A stretch of DNA of 64,000 bases from Thalassotalea sp. HSM 43 (GTDB lineage: Bacteria > Pseudomonadota > Gammaproteobacteria > Enterobacterales > Alteromonadaceae), in contig NZ_CP038493.1 in the NCBI RefSeq assembly GCF_004752005.1, positions 1,760,302 through 1,824,301 of the forward strand, written 5' to 3'. Position 1 is the first letter of the stretch; every line of letters starts with the position of its first letter. Below the pieces are notes generated by a model. That model did no database searches and was not told the DNA's origin. It saw nothing but the letters and a program-made list of their open reading frames with translations. A program made the translations under genes and the position numbers. Below are positions 37,229 to 45,879 of the stretch, piece by piece.

Positions 37229-38812
37229 TTAATGCTTATCTGGCCAATAGTCAAAATTCCAACTATCAATGTCGGCGTGCGTACGAGAGTTGTCCATCAG
37301 CTCAACCATATGCTTGGCAAGCTCAGGAAAAATATCGGCGACGTCTGTGGACTCTTGATGATCGACACTCAAGTTATATAGCTCGACCGGTGGATTGGTT
37401 CTAAATTTCTCATTATAACGACGCACCGCTTTCCATTGACCTTCATTGTTATCAAAACGAATGGCCTGAGCGTGTTCGCCATTATTATTATGAAACTCCC
37501 AGTATAAGTGCTGATGTTTAGCCTGCTTATCGCTCGCCAACAGGGTTGGCAAAAAAGAAATACCATCAATATTATCCGGCAATGTAGCGCCACCGACTTC
37601 GGCGATGGTTGGCATCACGTCCCAAAACGCCGATAAATGATTTGATTGACTGTTAGCGGCTATTTTTCCAGGCCACCATGCAATGGTTGGCATACGAATG
37701 CCACCCTCATATAAATCACGTTTATAGCCTCGATATGGACCATTGCTATCAAAAAAGGTCAGATCAGCACCACCTTCCCATGAAGGACCATTATCGCTAC
37801 TAAAAATGACTAAAGTATTGTCGGCCAGGTTCAACTGTTCTAGCTTGCGCATCACCTTGCCAATAGAGCGATCTAAATGAGTGATCATCGCAGCTCGGGT
37901 GGCTTTGGGTTGCAACACCGGCATGTATCTTTGCTCACCACCAACATTTGGTGTTTCCTCAAAATGCTGATACGCGGCGATCTCTTCCTTGGGCGCTTGC
38001 AATGCCGCATGTGGTGCAGCAAAAGACAGGTATAAGAAAAACGGATTATGTTGATTCTCATCTATATATCGTAGCGCATCATCCGCTAAGCGCTGCTGCG
38101 CAAAATCATCACGCTGATAAGGTTTGTAGCTTTGTGGATCATTGATATCCGCACCTTCAGGCAACGCTTGATGGGTATCTAGATATTCATTATCTAGGGC
38201 AAACCATTGTTCGTTTTTCCATAGATGTGTTGGGTAGTGATTGTGCGCCTGCTTTTGATCTAAATAGCCGAAGAAGTAATCGAAGCCTTGTTTATTCGGG
38301 GTGCCATAAGAACCTGGTCCGCCTAAGCCCCACTTACCTATCAGCGCCGTTTCATAACCGGCTTGTTGCATCATAGTACCGATAGTATCTGTACCTGGAC
38401 GCAACGGCATCTGGCCGAATTCTTCTTCGTCTAAAAAAGTGCCTAATTCATAATTACCGCGAATCTGGACTGTTCCTGGATGCTTACCCGTAACCAATGA
38501 CGCTCGAGACGGTGCGCAAACAGTGCTGCCGGCATAGTGCTGAGTTAGGCGCATACCTTGTTCAGCCATTGCATCTAGGCTTGGTGTCTTGATATGTTTT
38601 TGGCCAAAGGCACCGATATCACCGTAACCCAAATCATCGACCAAAATATAAATAATATTAGGGCGATTATCGTCACGTTGCGGCTGTGATTCATGCACGC
38701 TATTGGCACTATCGGCAAGATTCTCGGGTTGCGATTGTTTACAACCAATAGCAAGCACAGAGACAGCCAATAAAGGTAATATTTTGCTCGTATAAGTGTT
38801 CGTCATAGTCAT
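37229..38812 (-). CDS. S1 sulfatase, predicted lipoprotein
   Basis: Predicted envelope sulfatase of 527 residues. The signal ends in a good lipobox (LAIGC, Cys24). The fold begins NIIYILVDDLGYGDIGAFG; the formylglycine cysteine is Cys99 in STVCAPSRASLVTG. LIGKWGLGGPGSYG, LSFAAPHAALQAP and IFSSDNGPSWEGGAD follow in order, and LYEGGIRMPTIAWWPGKI precedes the C-terminal subdomain. It is a paralogue of the sulfatase at 33626-35119 but has longer loops and lacks the basic tail. It starts 11 bases after the GH2 gene at 38824, with which it is surely cotranscribed, and is followed by the GH-A gene after 26 bases. The sulfate position cut is unknown. Confidence 0.92.
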   Translation of the reverse strand: MTMTNTYTSKILPLLAVSVLAIGCKQSQPENLADSANSVHESQPQRDDNRPNIIYILVDDLGYGDIGAFGQKHIKTPSLDAMAEQGMRLTQHYAGSTVCAPSRASLVTGKHPGTVQIRGNYELGTFLDEEEFGQMPLRPGTDTIGTMMQQAGYETALIGKWGLGGPGSYGTPNKQGFDYFFGYLDQKQAHNHYPTHLWKNEQWFALDNEYLDTHQALPEGADINDPQSYKPYQRDDFAQQRLADDALRYIDENQHNPFFLYLSFAAPHAALQAPKEEIAAYQHFEETPNVGGEQRYMPVLQPKATRAAMITHLDRSIGKVMRKLEQLNLADNTLVIFSSDNGPSWEGGADLTFFDSNGPYRGYKRDLYEGGIRMPTIAWWPGKIAANSQSNHLSAFWDVMPTIAEVGGATLPDNIDGISFLPTLLASDKQAKHQHLYWEFHNNNGEHAQAIRFDNNEGQWKAVRRYNEKFRTNPPVELYNLSVDHQESTDVADIFPELAKHMVELMDNSRTHADIDSWNFDYWPDKH

Positions 38813-38823
38813 GCTCCAGATTA

Positions 38824-41319
38824 TTACTGCGCGTTAATAAGCAGTGATGTCGGTGCGAGTCCCTCACCTTTAATAGTGACCGTAATAGGCCCTGCTGTAT
38901 CCGTCGCTTGCAGCAACGCCAGAGCTTTGCCCATAAACGCCTTACGATTAGCAACTTTATGCGGCTCAAGATCGAGAATATCGCCATTTTCAACACCAAT
39001 CAGCTTACCCGGTCCGGATACATCAATATAAAGGCGATTATTGGCTTCCGGGACCATATGGCCATTTTTATCAACGACATCCAGAGTCAGGTGAACCACA
39101 TCGGTTTGATTGGCGTTGATCTGGGTTTTATCCGCAGTAATTGCTACCGAATAGGCTTGCTGCGCCGTATGCACTGATTTTGTCACCACTGTTTTGCCAT
39201 TTTTCTTAGCGTGGACAGTTAACTCACCAGGTTGATATGGCACAAGCCAAACCAATTGCATGTCATCTGTCATCGCTTTCTCACCTAAAGATTTGCCGTT
39301 TAAAAACAGTTCGGCAGACGGTAGATTGGTGTAGACAACCACAGGAATTTGCATTCCTTCTTTACCATGGTGGCTCCAATGTGGATCGAGATGCACCATT
39401 GGCTCTTTACTCCACTGGCTCTGGTAAAGATAATAAGGACCTTTGGCAAAGCCGGCTAAATCAAGTACACCGAAGTTCGCCGTTCTTGCTGGCCAGCCGA
39501 ACGATTCACCTAAGTAATCAAAGGCTGTCCAACGGAAAGTGCCTAGCATGTACGGCAGATCGCGAGCGATTTTAATTTCCTCACGAATAGGCATTCGTAC
39601 AACAGAGTTATCAAACGACGAACCATATGCACCATCAATACCCGGAAATACTTCTTGTTCGGTTAAATCAGGGATGTCATAGACTTTGTTTTTGATATTT
39701 TGCCAGATCTTTTTCGGACCCGCTGTAGAGCGTACTTCCCATGGCGCAGGAAAATCTCTAACTCGGTAGCTGGTTTTACTACGATAAATACCGCGAGTGT
39801 GTATGGTATGCGTCATTTCCGTACCAATCACTGGCGTATCAGGATTTTTCTTATGAAACTTCTCTATTGCGCCTTTGAATTCGCCATGACCATTAAAGCC
39901 AGCGATGGTTAAATAGCCTCCTGCGTAACCACGACCTTGAGTTACCGGACGGGTATCATCCAATGTTAAGGCAAATTCAACCAGCGTTTTTTGCTGCTCA
40001 GGAGTGTAGTTTGGCACTTCGTTGCCAACGCTCCACATAATGACACTCGGGTGATTACGATCACGACGCATAAAGTCGGTGAGATCGCGTTGCCACCACT
40101 GCTCAAAGTACAAGCCGTAATCATATTTAGCCTTTGCATCCCACCAGCCATCAAACGCTTCATTCATCAACATAAAGCCCATTTCATCAGCCATTTGGTA
40201 AAACTCAGGAGCAAATGGATTATGCGTGGTTCGAATGGCATTAACGCCCATATCTTTTAATGTTTGCATACGTCTGCGCAATACATCGTCAGGTACCGCA
40301 GCACCAACAGGACCGGCATCATGGTGCATACTTATGCCCTTTAATATTGTCTCATGGCCATTAAGTAAGAAACCTTTTTCGGCACTGAATTCGAGTGAAC
40401 GAAAACCGGTTGTCGTTTGGTAGTGGTCGATGATGGTGTCACCTTGCTGTAGTACACTTTTGATGGTGTAAAGATAAGGCGAATCTGGAGACCAAAGCTG
40501 TGGCTTGTTGAGCAACAGTTGTTGTTCAACCGGCTCTATTTGCCCGGCAATGATTTGCACCTCAGTTTGCACCTGCTCAACTACGTTACCCTGCTGGTCA
40601 ATCACTTGATTGCGTAGCGTTAATTGAGCATCACGTTTATCTAAATTGGCAATTTCCGTACGAATTTTCACATCGGCCTGCTGTTCATTGACCTTGTCGG
40701 CTCGCACGAACGTGCCACTGTATGGGATATGTTGCTTGTTCGTCGTCGTTAACCAAACATGACGGTATATACCTGAACCGGTATACCAACGACCACTAGG
40801 CGCTCTGCTGTTATCTACACGAACAGCGATCACATTATTACCTTGATGCAGGTGCTCGGTGATGTCGTAACTGAAACTGATATAACCGTAGGGACGTTTA
40901 CCTACCAATTTGCCATTAACCCACACCTCAGAATTCATATAAACACCATCAAATTCGATGAATACATGTTTATTATGCCAATTTGGTTGATAGCTAATAT
41001 GCTTACGGTACCAGCCCGTTCCCGTCGGTAGGAATCCTCCAGCGATGCCTGCTGGATTTTCTTGGTCGTATTCGCCCTCAATGCTCCAATCATGAGGTAA
41101 ATTAAGCGTTCGCCAATCATTGTCATCAAATGCCGCATGTTTCGCTGCGGCGTCATCGCCCAGTTTGAATTGCCAGTCAAAATCAATATTTATGCGAGTT
41201 CGAGGCGCTTCTGGTTCAACCTGAGCAATGGCTGTGTCGTTGCAGGCGCTCAGTGATGAAAGCATGGTAAAGGTTATACAAATTACCCACAGAGGCCATT
41301 TAACAAGAGTGTGCATCAT
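38824..41319 (-). CDS. GH2 beta-galactosidase-like enzyme, predicted lipoprotein
   Basis: An 831-residue GH2 glycosidase anchored by a lipobox (SLSAC, Cys26). Domain order matches the paralogue at 31139: sugar-binding domain (LPHDWSIEGEY, EFDGVYMNSEVWVNG, WYTGSGIYRHVW), Ig-like domain, and TIM barrel (IRTTHNPFAPEFYQMADEMG). The acid/base is Glu434 in WSVGNEVPNY and the nucleophile is Glu501 in VIGTEMTHTIHTRG. A DUF4982-like domain and a C-terminal Ig-like domain (LDVVDKNGHMVPEANN) follow. An insert with DIPDLTEQEVFPGIDGAYG between nucleophile and strand 8 may shape the substrate pocket. It is the first enzyme gene after the TonB receptor, 126 bases downstream, with two hairpins in the gap. 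Likely acts on galactan oligosaccharides at the outer or inner membrane surface. Confidence 0.92.
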   Translation of the reverse strand: MMHTLVKWPLWVICITFTMLSSLSACNDTAIAQVEPEAPRTRINIDFDWQFKLGDDAAAKHAAFDDNDWRTLNLPHDWSIEGEYDQENPAGIAGGFLPTGTGWYRKHISYQPNWHNKHVFIEFDGVYMNSEVWVNGKLVGKRPYGYISFSYDITEHLHQGNNVIAVRVDNSRAPSGRWYTGSGIYRHVWLTTTNKQHIPYSGTFVRADKVNEQQADVKIRTEIANLDKRDAQLTLRNQVIDQQGNVVEQVQTEVQIIAGQIEPVEQQLLLNKPQLWSPDSPYLYTIKSVLQQGDTIIDHYQTTTGFRSLEFSAEKGFLLNGHETILKGISMHHDAGPVGAAVPDDVLRRRMQTLKDMGVNAIRTTHNPFAPEFYQMADEMGFMLMNEAFDGWWDAKAKYDYGLYFEQWWQRDLTDFMRRDRNHPSVIMWSVGNEVPNYTPEQQKTLVEFALTLDDTRPVTQGRGYAGGYLTIAGFNGHGEFKGAIEKFHKKNPDTPVIGTEMTHTIHTRGIYRSKTSYRVRDFPAPWEVRSTAGPKKIWQNIKNKVYDIPDLTEQEVFPGIDGAYGSSFDNSVVRMPIREEIKIARDLPYMLGTFRWTAFDYLGESFGWPARTANFGVLDLAGFAKGPYYLYQSQWSKEPMVHLDPHWSHHGKEGMQIPVVVYTNLPSAELFLNGKSLGEKAMTDDMQLVWLVPYQPGELTVHAKKNGKTVVTKSVHTAQQAYSVAITADKTQINANQTDVVHLTLDVVDKNGHMVPEANNRLYIDVSGPGKLIGVENGDILDLEPHKVANRKAFMGKALALLQATDTAGPITVTIKGEGLAPTSLLINAQ

Positions 41320-41354
41320 TGTGTGAAATCCTAAGGTTTATGCAAAACTAAAAA

Positions 41355-41395
41355 AAAAGATTGATAGGCCATGTATGCAGCGTTATCAATCTTTT
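41355..41395 (-). terminator. Terminator/attenuator between the TonB receptor and GH2 genes
   Basis: A perfect 12-bp stem (AAAAGATTGATA / TATCAATCTTTT) with a 17-base loop. On the minus strand it is followed by T residues (complement of the A run at 41350-41358). It would let the receptor gene be expressed more highly than the enzyme genes behind it. Confidence 0.75.
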
Positions 41396-41406
41396 CTATA
41401 TAATTT

Positions 41407-41437
41407 GCCGCTTAACATGATACGCAGGTTAAGCGGC
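41407..41437 (-). other. Hairpin just after the TonB receptor stop codon
   Basis: A perfect 10-bp GC-rich stem (GCCGCTTAAC / GTTAAGCGGC) with an 11-base loop, 8 bases past the receptor stop and 11 bases before the T-run hairpin. It has no T run of its own and may protect the receptor mRNA 3' end. Confidence 0.6.
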
Positions 41438-41445
41438 GAGGGAGA

Positions 41446-44418
41446 TTAGAAATTTAAGCGCACACCTGCATAATAGGTGACACCGCGATGCTGTTGTTCC
41501 CAGATGAAATCTTTATGCGCCACACCGACCTTATCGTTTGAAAGGTTGCCCTTTGTGGTCGTTTCGTCTAGCAAGTTTGCACCTTGGGCAAAGAACTGCA
41601 CATATTTGTTTACTCTGTACTTGATGTTCAGACTTAAGTTTTCACTTGGCCAACTTACGGCGTAGTTCTGACCATCTCTGGTCGCTTGATACTCTTGTTG
41701 ATTAAAGTTCAAACGCGCTGAGAAGCTTTTACCATAGTCATAGGTCAGGGCGATATTGTAGGTACTATCGATCCAACCAACAGGTTGATAGTAAATTTCC
41801 GTAGGTCGACTTAACGGTGTATCACCAGGCGAACGATTGTTGTAATCTTGGTGCGCATCGTGATAGAAGTCCATGTAGTTACCTGATAGTGCAAAGCCTT
41901 TCAAGTAATCGGTGAATTTGCCCAAGTTTTGACGGAATGAAAATTCGACACCATAAACATGGCCACCATCAGCCTTCACCTCAGAGGTTACAGGTAAAGC
42001 AAGTGGGTTACCATCGGCATCGGTAACACCTTCCGCTGGAATATAGGTCGCGCCTTGCTCATAAATACCGTCAAGATCTTTGTAGAAACCTGCTAGAGAG
42101 TAGTAATCCCACTTGGTTGGGTAGTATTCAATCGATATATCACCCTGAGTCGAAACAATAGGATCCAGATAAGGGTTACCGGCTTTACCTAGAGGTTTAC
42201 TATCAGCTGGTGCGTTTTCATCAAAGTTATTGTCTTTCAGATCGACACTTGAGTTTATCTCACCAAGGCTCGGTTTAATGACCGCTTTACCTGCACCTAT
42301 ACGAATGACAACGTCATCGATAAGGCGTAAGTTAACGTTTAATGTCGGTAACACTTCACTATAATCATGCTTTTCGGTTGCCCATTCTAGGTCACCGATG
42401 ATTAGTTCAAATTCGTTTAAATTCTCATCAACAGGGGTTAGGTAAAACGGACTTTGCCAACTTGATGATTCCAATTCTGTTTCAAAGTAACGAACACCAA
42501 TGATACCGTCATACCAGTCACCAGCGAAGCTAGCTTGCACATAAACAGCCGTTGTGTTTTCTTCGATTTCATAACTAGACAACTTATCAGCATCATCTAA
42601 GTATCTTTCTGGGAACAAACTCGATTTTGCGTTCAAGATATCTTTAGGGTTGAAATAGAAAAACTCATCATAACCATTAATCTTATCAAGTTTTTGATAT
42701 GGGTTATTGGTTAACGAGGTATTTAGCGCATGGAAGTCGACATCACTGATTTGTGCCCAAGTATTGGCCCAATCTTCATCGGAAATCCAGTCTTGACCAT
42801 CTTTCGATTTGCGAGAGTTTTTGGCTTCATAAACTTCTCCGTCATCTTTAAAGTCTTTAGTATTCTCAGAATAACGTGCACCGAATTTAAGCTGGTGAAC
42901 AATACCAAAATCGGTATCCATGATGATATCAAACTTGACCGCTTTTACTTCACTATCCATGGTATTGTGACCATTGGTTAGCTTCTCAAAAGTAAATAAG
43001 TCTGGATTGTTTAGTTCTTGGGTTAATTTACTGCGATCTAACTCATAGGTTTCTGGGTTAAAGGCACTGCCATCAGTATCGCTGCCTAAATAAGAGAAAC
43101 CATATTCATCATTATAATGATCCCACTCGAGGTAATGGTTCATATTGGCACCGTATTTACCATTACCGGTGCGCCATCCCCAGACGCGATCAGCTGTTGA
43201 TTTAGCAATATCAAAATTAATACGCAAATCGTCAGTGATATCGTATTTAACGTTAACACCGAACACTTCCGTTTCATCTTCGTTTAAGGCGTTGGTTTCC
43301 CACTTACCAATGCTATTTACACTTGAGATACCACTCATAACATAGTGATTATCTGGGTTAATATCGGCAAGAGCAGGATCAACATGAGAGATACCACTGG
43401 TCAAACCCCAGTGACTCATAACCGCTTGATCCATTTCATATTCATACTTAGACGTTAAGTAATCGATGCTAATAAGCAGGTCATCATTCGGAGCGTATTG
43501 CAACGCACCAAATACCGCCGTTTGTTTTTCATCAAAAATTTTTGAACTTAGGGTTGATGCTGGGTTAGCAATTTCATCATTAACACCATCACCGTTCCAG
43601 TCCGTTGTCCAACCTAAATTCTGTAATACTGCCGCATTTTTAATGCCTTCGATAAAACGCGTATCATCACGATATGAACCACCAACAGATACCGCTAGGT
43701 TATCATTTAAATGCTGGCTTATTAGGCCACTGAAATGACGACCATATTTATCACTGTCGGTAAGCTCTTTTAATAAACTGTGATCTTCATTGCTGGTTAA
43801 ATCATCGTGCAAATCATTGGTGTTGATCGTTCCAGAGAGTGTTCTGATATTACGATTGACTTCCAGTGGCTTGAAGGTTTCCATGTTTACATGACCAGAA
43901 ATACCACCTTCTAGAGCGTCGGCTCGAGCCGTTTTATAAACTTGCGCCTTTCGAATACTTGCTGACGGGAATAAGCTTAAGTTGACCGAACGAGAACCAA
44001 ATGAACTGACAATTTCACGATCGTTTAAGGTAGTCAGAGTGTACGCACCACCCATACCACGCACAGAGATAGTATTGCTTCGACCATTGTCTTGGTTACC
44101 TGTTACACCGGTTAGTCGCTCAAGAGATTCGGCGATACTTTGATCAGGTAAGGCACCAACTTCTTCTGCAGATAAGTTATCTGAGATGGTATCGGCAAAC
44201 TTTTTCATATTGATGGCTGCAACTTCACTCGATCGCATACCACCAACAGTAATGACTTCGATTTCGTCTTCTTTAATAGCTTGTTCTTTCGCTTCAGCTT
44301 TTTCTTTTGCTGTTTGCGCTTCCGGTGCTGTCTCTTCTTCTGCAAACGCATAAGAAGTAATTGGCGCCTGAATCGCCATAGCTGCAAGCAAGGCTAAGCT
44401 TATTTTGGACTTTCTCAT
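41446..44418 (-). CDS. TonB-dependent receptor, TonB-Xanth-Caul type
   Basis: An outer-membrane beta-barrel that would import oligosaccharides from the polymer degraded here, powered by TonB-ExbBD (not in this window). With the ATG at 44418 it has 990 residues; an in-frame GTG 11 codons upstream is less likely because the ATG gives a normal signal peptide (SLALLAAMAIQAPITSYAFA) and has the purine-rich GGGCGGGG 5 bases before it. A Lys/Glu-rich linker leads to the TonB box-like IEVITVGGMRSS and a plug domain (LPDQSIAESLERLTGV, SVRGMGG). The barrel ends in aromatic RGVTYYAGVRLNF, the outer-membrane insertion signature. No SusD partner is present, as expected for Proteobacteria. It is the promoter-proximal gene of the long minus-strand run. 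Confidence 0.93.
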   Translation of the reverse strand: MRKSKISLALLAAMAIQAPITSYAFAEEETAPEAQTAKEKAEAKEQAIKEDEIEVITVGGMRSSEVAAINMKKFADTISDNLSAEEVGALPDQSIAESLERLTGVTGNQDNGRSNTISVRGMGGAYTLTTLNDREIVSSFGSRSVNLSLFPSASIRKAQVYKTARADALEGGISGHVNMETFKPLEVNRNIRTLSGTINTNDLHDDLTSNEDHSLLKELTDSDKYGRHFSGLISQHLNDNLAVSVGGSYRDDTRFIEGIKNAAVLQNLGWTTDWNGDGVNDEIANPASTLSSKIFDEKQTAVFGALQYAPNDDLLISIDYLTSKYEYEMDQAVMSHWGLTSGISHVDPALADINPDNHYVMSGISSVNSIGKWETNALNEDETEVFGVNVKYDITDDLRINFDIAKSTADRVWGWRTGNGKYGANMNHYLEWDHYNDEYGFSYLGSDTDGSAFNPETYELDRSKLTQELNNPDLFTFEKLTNGHNTMDSEVKAVKFDIIMDTDFGIVHQLKFGARYSENTKDFKDDGEVYEAKNSRKSKDGQDWISDEDWANTWAQISDVDFHALNTSLTNNPYQKLDKINGYDEFFYFNPKDILNAKSSLFPERYLDDADKLSSYEIEENTTAVYVQASFAGDWYDGIIGVRYFETELESSSWQSPFYLTPVDENLNEFELIIGDLEWATEKHDYSEVLPTLNVNLRLIDDVVIRIGAGKAVIKPSLGEINSSVDLKDNNFDENAPADSKPLGKAGNPYLDPIVSTQGDISIEYYPTKWDYYSLAGFYKDLDGIYEQGATYIPAEGVTDADGNPLALPVTSEVKADGGHVYGVEFSFRQNLGKFTDYLKGFALSGNYMDFYHDAHQDYNNRSPGDTPLSRPTEIYYQPVGWIDSTYNIALTYDYGKSFSARLNFNQQEYQATRDGQNYAVSWPSENLSLNIKYRVNKYVQFFAQGANLLDETTTKGNLSNDKVGVAHKDFIWEQQHRGVTYYAGVRLNF

Positions 44419-44709
44419 TGTTTCCCCGCCCTTGAATACTTCAAGTGTCACTTGTTATTTTTTGATTGTTATTGTTATCGTTAAACATCGTTATCTCGAA
44501 GATTACTTATCAACGCATAAGTAACAGAGAGAACAACCATTAACCAAAACGTTAACATAGGGTTAAATACGAATCAACATTTATGTTACATATATTATAA
44601 ATAAGAAAGTATTGTGTTTAATGAAATATCACCGAAACAAGCGAAAGCTCTATTTTTAAAGGTCTAGGTGGATTTATAGCGGCAATTTGGTTTTCAAGGA
44701 CGTTCATAT

Positions 44710-44736
44710 ATATAATCATATTTAATATGATTATAT
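44710..44736. promoter_or_regulatory. Palindrome with 12-bp arms, possible operator
   Basis: Arms ATATAATCATAT and ATATGATTATAT are separated by TTA. The symmetry is perfect and the site is about 290 bases upstream of the receptor start, next to a second palindrome. It could bind a dimeric regulator. Confidence 0.5.
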
Positions 44737-44757
44737 CGATATCGACTATTGTTATAG

Positions 44758-44777
44758 TTATTGGTTTAAACCAATAA
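44758..44777. promoter_or_regulatory. 20-bp perfect palindrome, candidate GntR/FCD operator
   Basis: The site reads TTATTGGTTTAAACCAATAA. FCD-type GntR regulators often bind TGGT-n-ACCA half-sites; the spacer here is four bases, where two or three is more usual. It lies between the receptor and the DgoR-like regulator gene, so that regulator is the obvious candidate. Binding is inferred. Confidence 0.55.
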
Positions 44778-44852
44778 TAAAGGCCAATACATCGTCAACA
44801 CTGCGCACTATGGATGTGCTGGATGGGCAGTATTAACAAAAGCTCAGAAGAT

Positions 44853-44884
44853 GCTGTTCGATAGAAACTTGACTATCGAACAGC
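44853..44884 (-). terminator. Hairpin after the DgoR-like regulator gene
   Basis: A perfect 12-bp stem (GCTGTTCGATAG / CTATCGAACAGC) with an 8-base loop, starting 14 bases past the regulator stop on the minus strand. The following T content is modest (CTTCTGAGCTTTTG). It probably ends the regulator transcript ahead of the receptor promoter. Confidence 0.65.
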
Positions 44885-44898
44885 TGGGCAAAAACGCT

Positions 44899-45591
44899 TT
44901 AGTTTAGGTTTTTCTCTATCAAGGCTAATGACTCATCAAGAATCTCTTTCACCGCATCGTGTGCTTTAACCGGATTTCTCGATTTAATGGTGTCCAATAT
45001 ATAAGCGTGTTTTTCAACGTCACCGGATTCACCTTTGGCGGCATTAGTATAACGAATACTTACTTTTAACGCGGTCGCAATAAAGTCGGTAAGCTGGACG
45101 ATAAATGGGTTACCACTGGCACGCAAAACAGAGGTATGAAACTCAATATCAGAATCTAAGATATCATCTAAGCCTTGCTCCGCTGCTTTCATTCTTTCAA
45201 GCGCTTTTTCAATCATTTCCAACTGTTCAAACGTGGCATTCGTCGATGCCAGAGCTGCAGCTTGCGGTTCAATAGCCGCACGAACTTCGGTAAACGATTT
45301 CAGTAATTGCAAAGATGGGTTACTGCTTAATATCCATTCCAATACATCTGGATCAAACATGTTCCAGTTGGTTTCAGAGAGAACATGAATACCCTTTTTA
45401 GGTCTTGATGCAATTAAGCCTTTTGCTGATAGCATTTTTACCGCTTCACGTGTCGCGCTGCGAGAAACATCAAATTGCTCACAAAGTTCAGCTTCCGTCG
45501 GTAAACCGTCTCCAGGCTTGTATTGTCCGGTAACAATTGCTTTACCTAAATCATGGGTTAACTGATAGGTTAGATTGTGTTTTTGTGCCAT
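44899..45591 (-). CDS. GntR family regulator, FadR/FCD subfamily, DgoR-like
   Basis: A 230-residue one-component transcription factor. The N-terminal winged helix (GQYKPGDGLPTEAELCEQF, SRSATREAVKMLSAKGLI, residues about 22-65) binds DNA. The C-terminal helical FCD domain (about 85-220) has the Asp/His set expected for a metal-bound acid ligand (DSDIEFHTSVLRASGNPF and KHAYILDTI). The text NWNMFDPDVLEWIL after the wing is characteristic of DgoR, the E. coli galactonate-operon repressor, so a galactose-derived sugar acid is a fair guess for the ligand. It lies between the receptor operon and the divergent galETK operon and could control either, using the palindromes at 44710-44777 or 45693-45706. 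Regulation is inferred. Confidence 0.88.
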   Translation of the reverse strand: MAQKHNLTYQLTHDLGKAIVTGQYKPGDGLPTEAELCEQFDVSRSATREAVKMLSAKGLIASRPKKGIHVLSETNWNMFDPDVLEWILSSNPSLQLLKSFTEVRAAIEPQAAALASTNATFEQLEMIEKALERMKAAEQGLDDILDSDIEFHTSVLRASGNPFIVQLTDFIATALKVSIRYTNAAKGESGDVEKHAYILDTIKSRNPVKAHDAVKEILDESLALIEKNLN

Positions 45592-45692
45592 GTTTCCCTC
45601 AAAAGATTAGGTTAATGTCTGCTATCTGTATTTTAATCATATAATAAGTAACTATGGCCTTAAATAGCAACCATTTAGTGAGGCAATTAACC

Positions 45693-45706
45693 ACCTATAT
45701 ATAGGT
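45693..45706. promoter_or_regulatory. 14-bp palindrome upstream of galE and the regulator
   Basis: The site ACCTATATATAGGT lies in the divergent gap, about 100 bases from the regulator start and 175 bases from galE. It may be an autoregulatory operator, though AT-rich symmetry can also arise by chance. The rest of 45592-45879 is AT-rich and must hold both promoters. Confidence 0.4.
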
Positions 45707-45879
45707 ATTTTTAAAACAAGCGCGATTCTACTGATTTTTTCGCTTAGCTTAGGCAATTTTTATAACTAAGAAACAAAGAGCTACGACAATTATCATTAAA
45801 TTGTCATAAATCTTCTTGCACAAGCCTTTAATAATATTTATCATACAAATAAAGGTCTTGTAATAATTAGAATAACAAT

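Larger units (their letters stand above)
44419..44852. promoter_or_regulatory. Promoter region of the TonB receptor and main operon
   Basis: This AT-rich stretch must hold the leftward promoter of the receptor gene. Two strong palindromes lie at 44710-44736 and 44758-44777 and are listed separately. The part nearest the gene (44420-44640) has TATATTATAAATAAG near 44590, a plausible -10 area on either strand, but no assignment is firm. No gene was seen. Confidence 0.5.

Noticed and set aside
41446-44451. The longer receptor start at the GTG at 44451
   Set aside because: The ATG at 44418 gives a standard signal peptide and has a better-placed purine-rich site.
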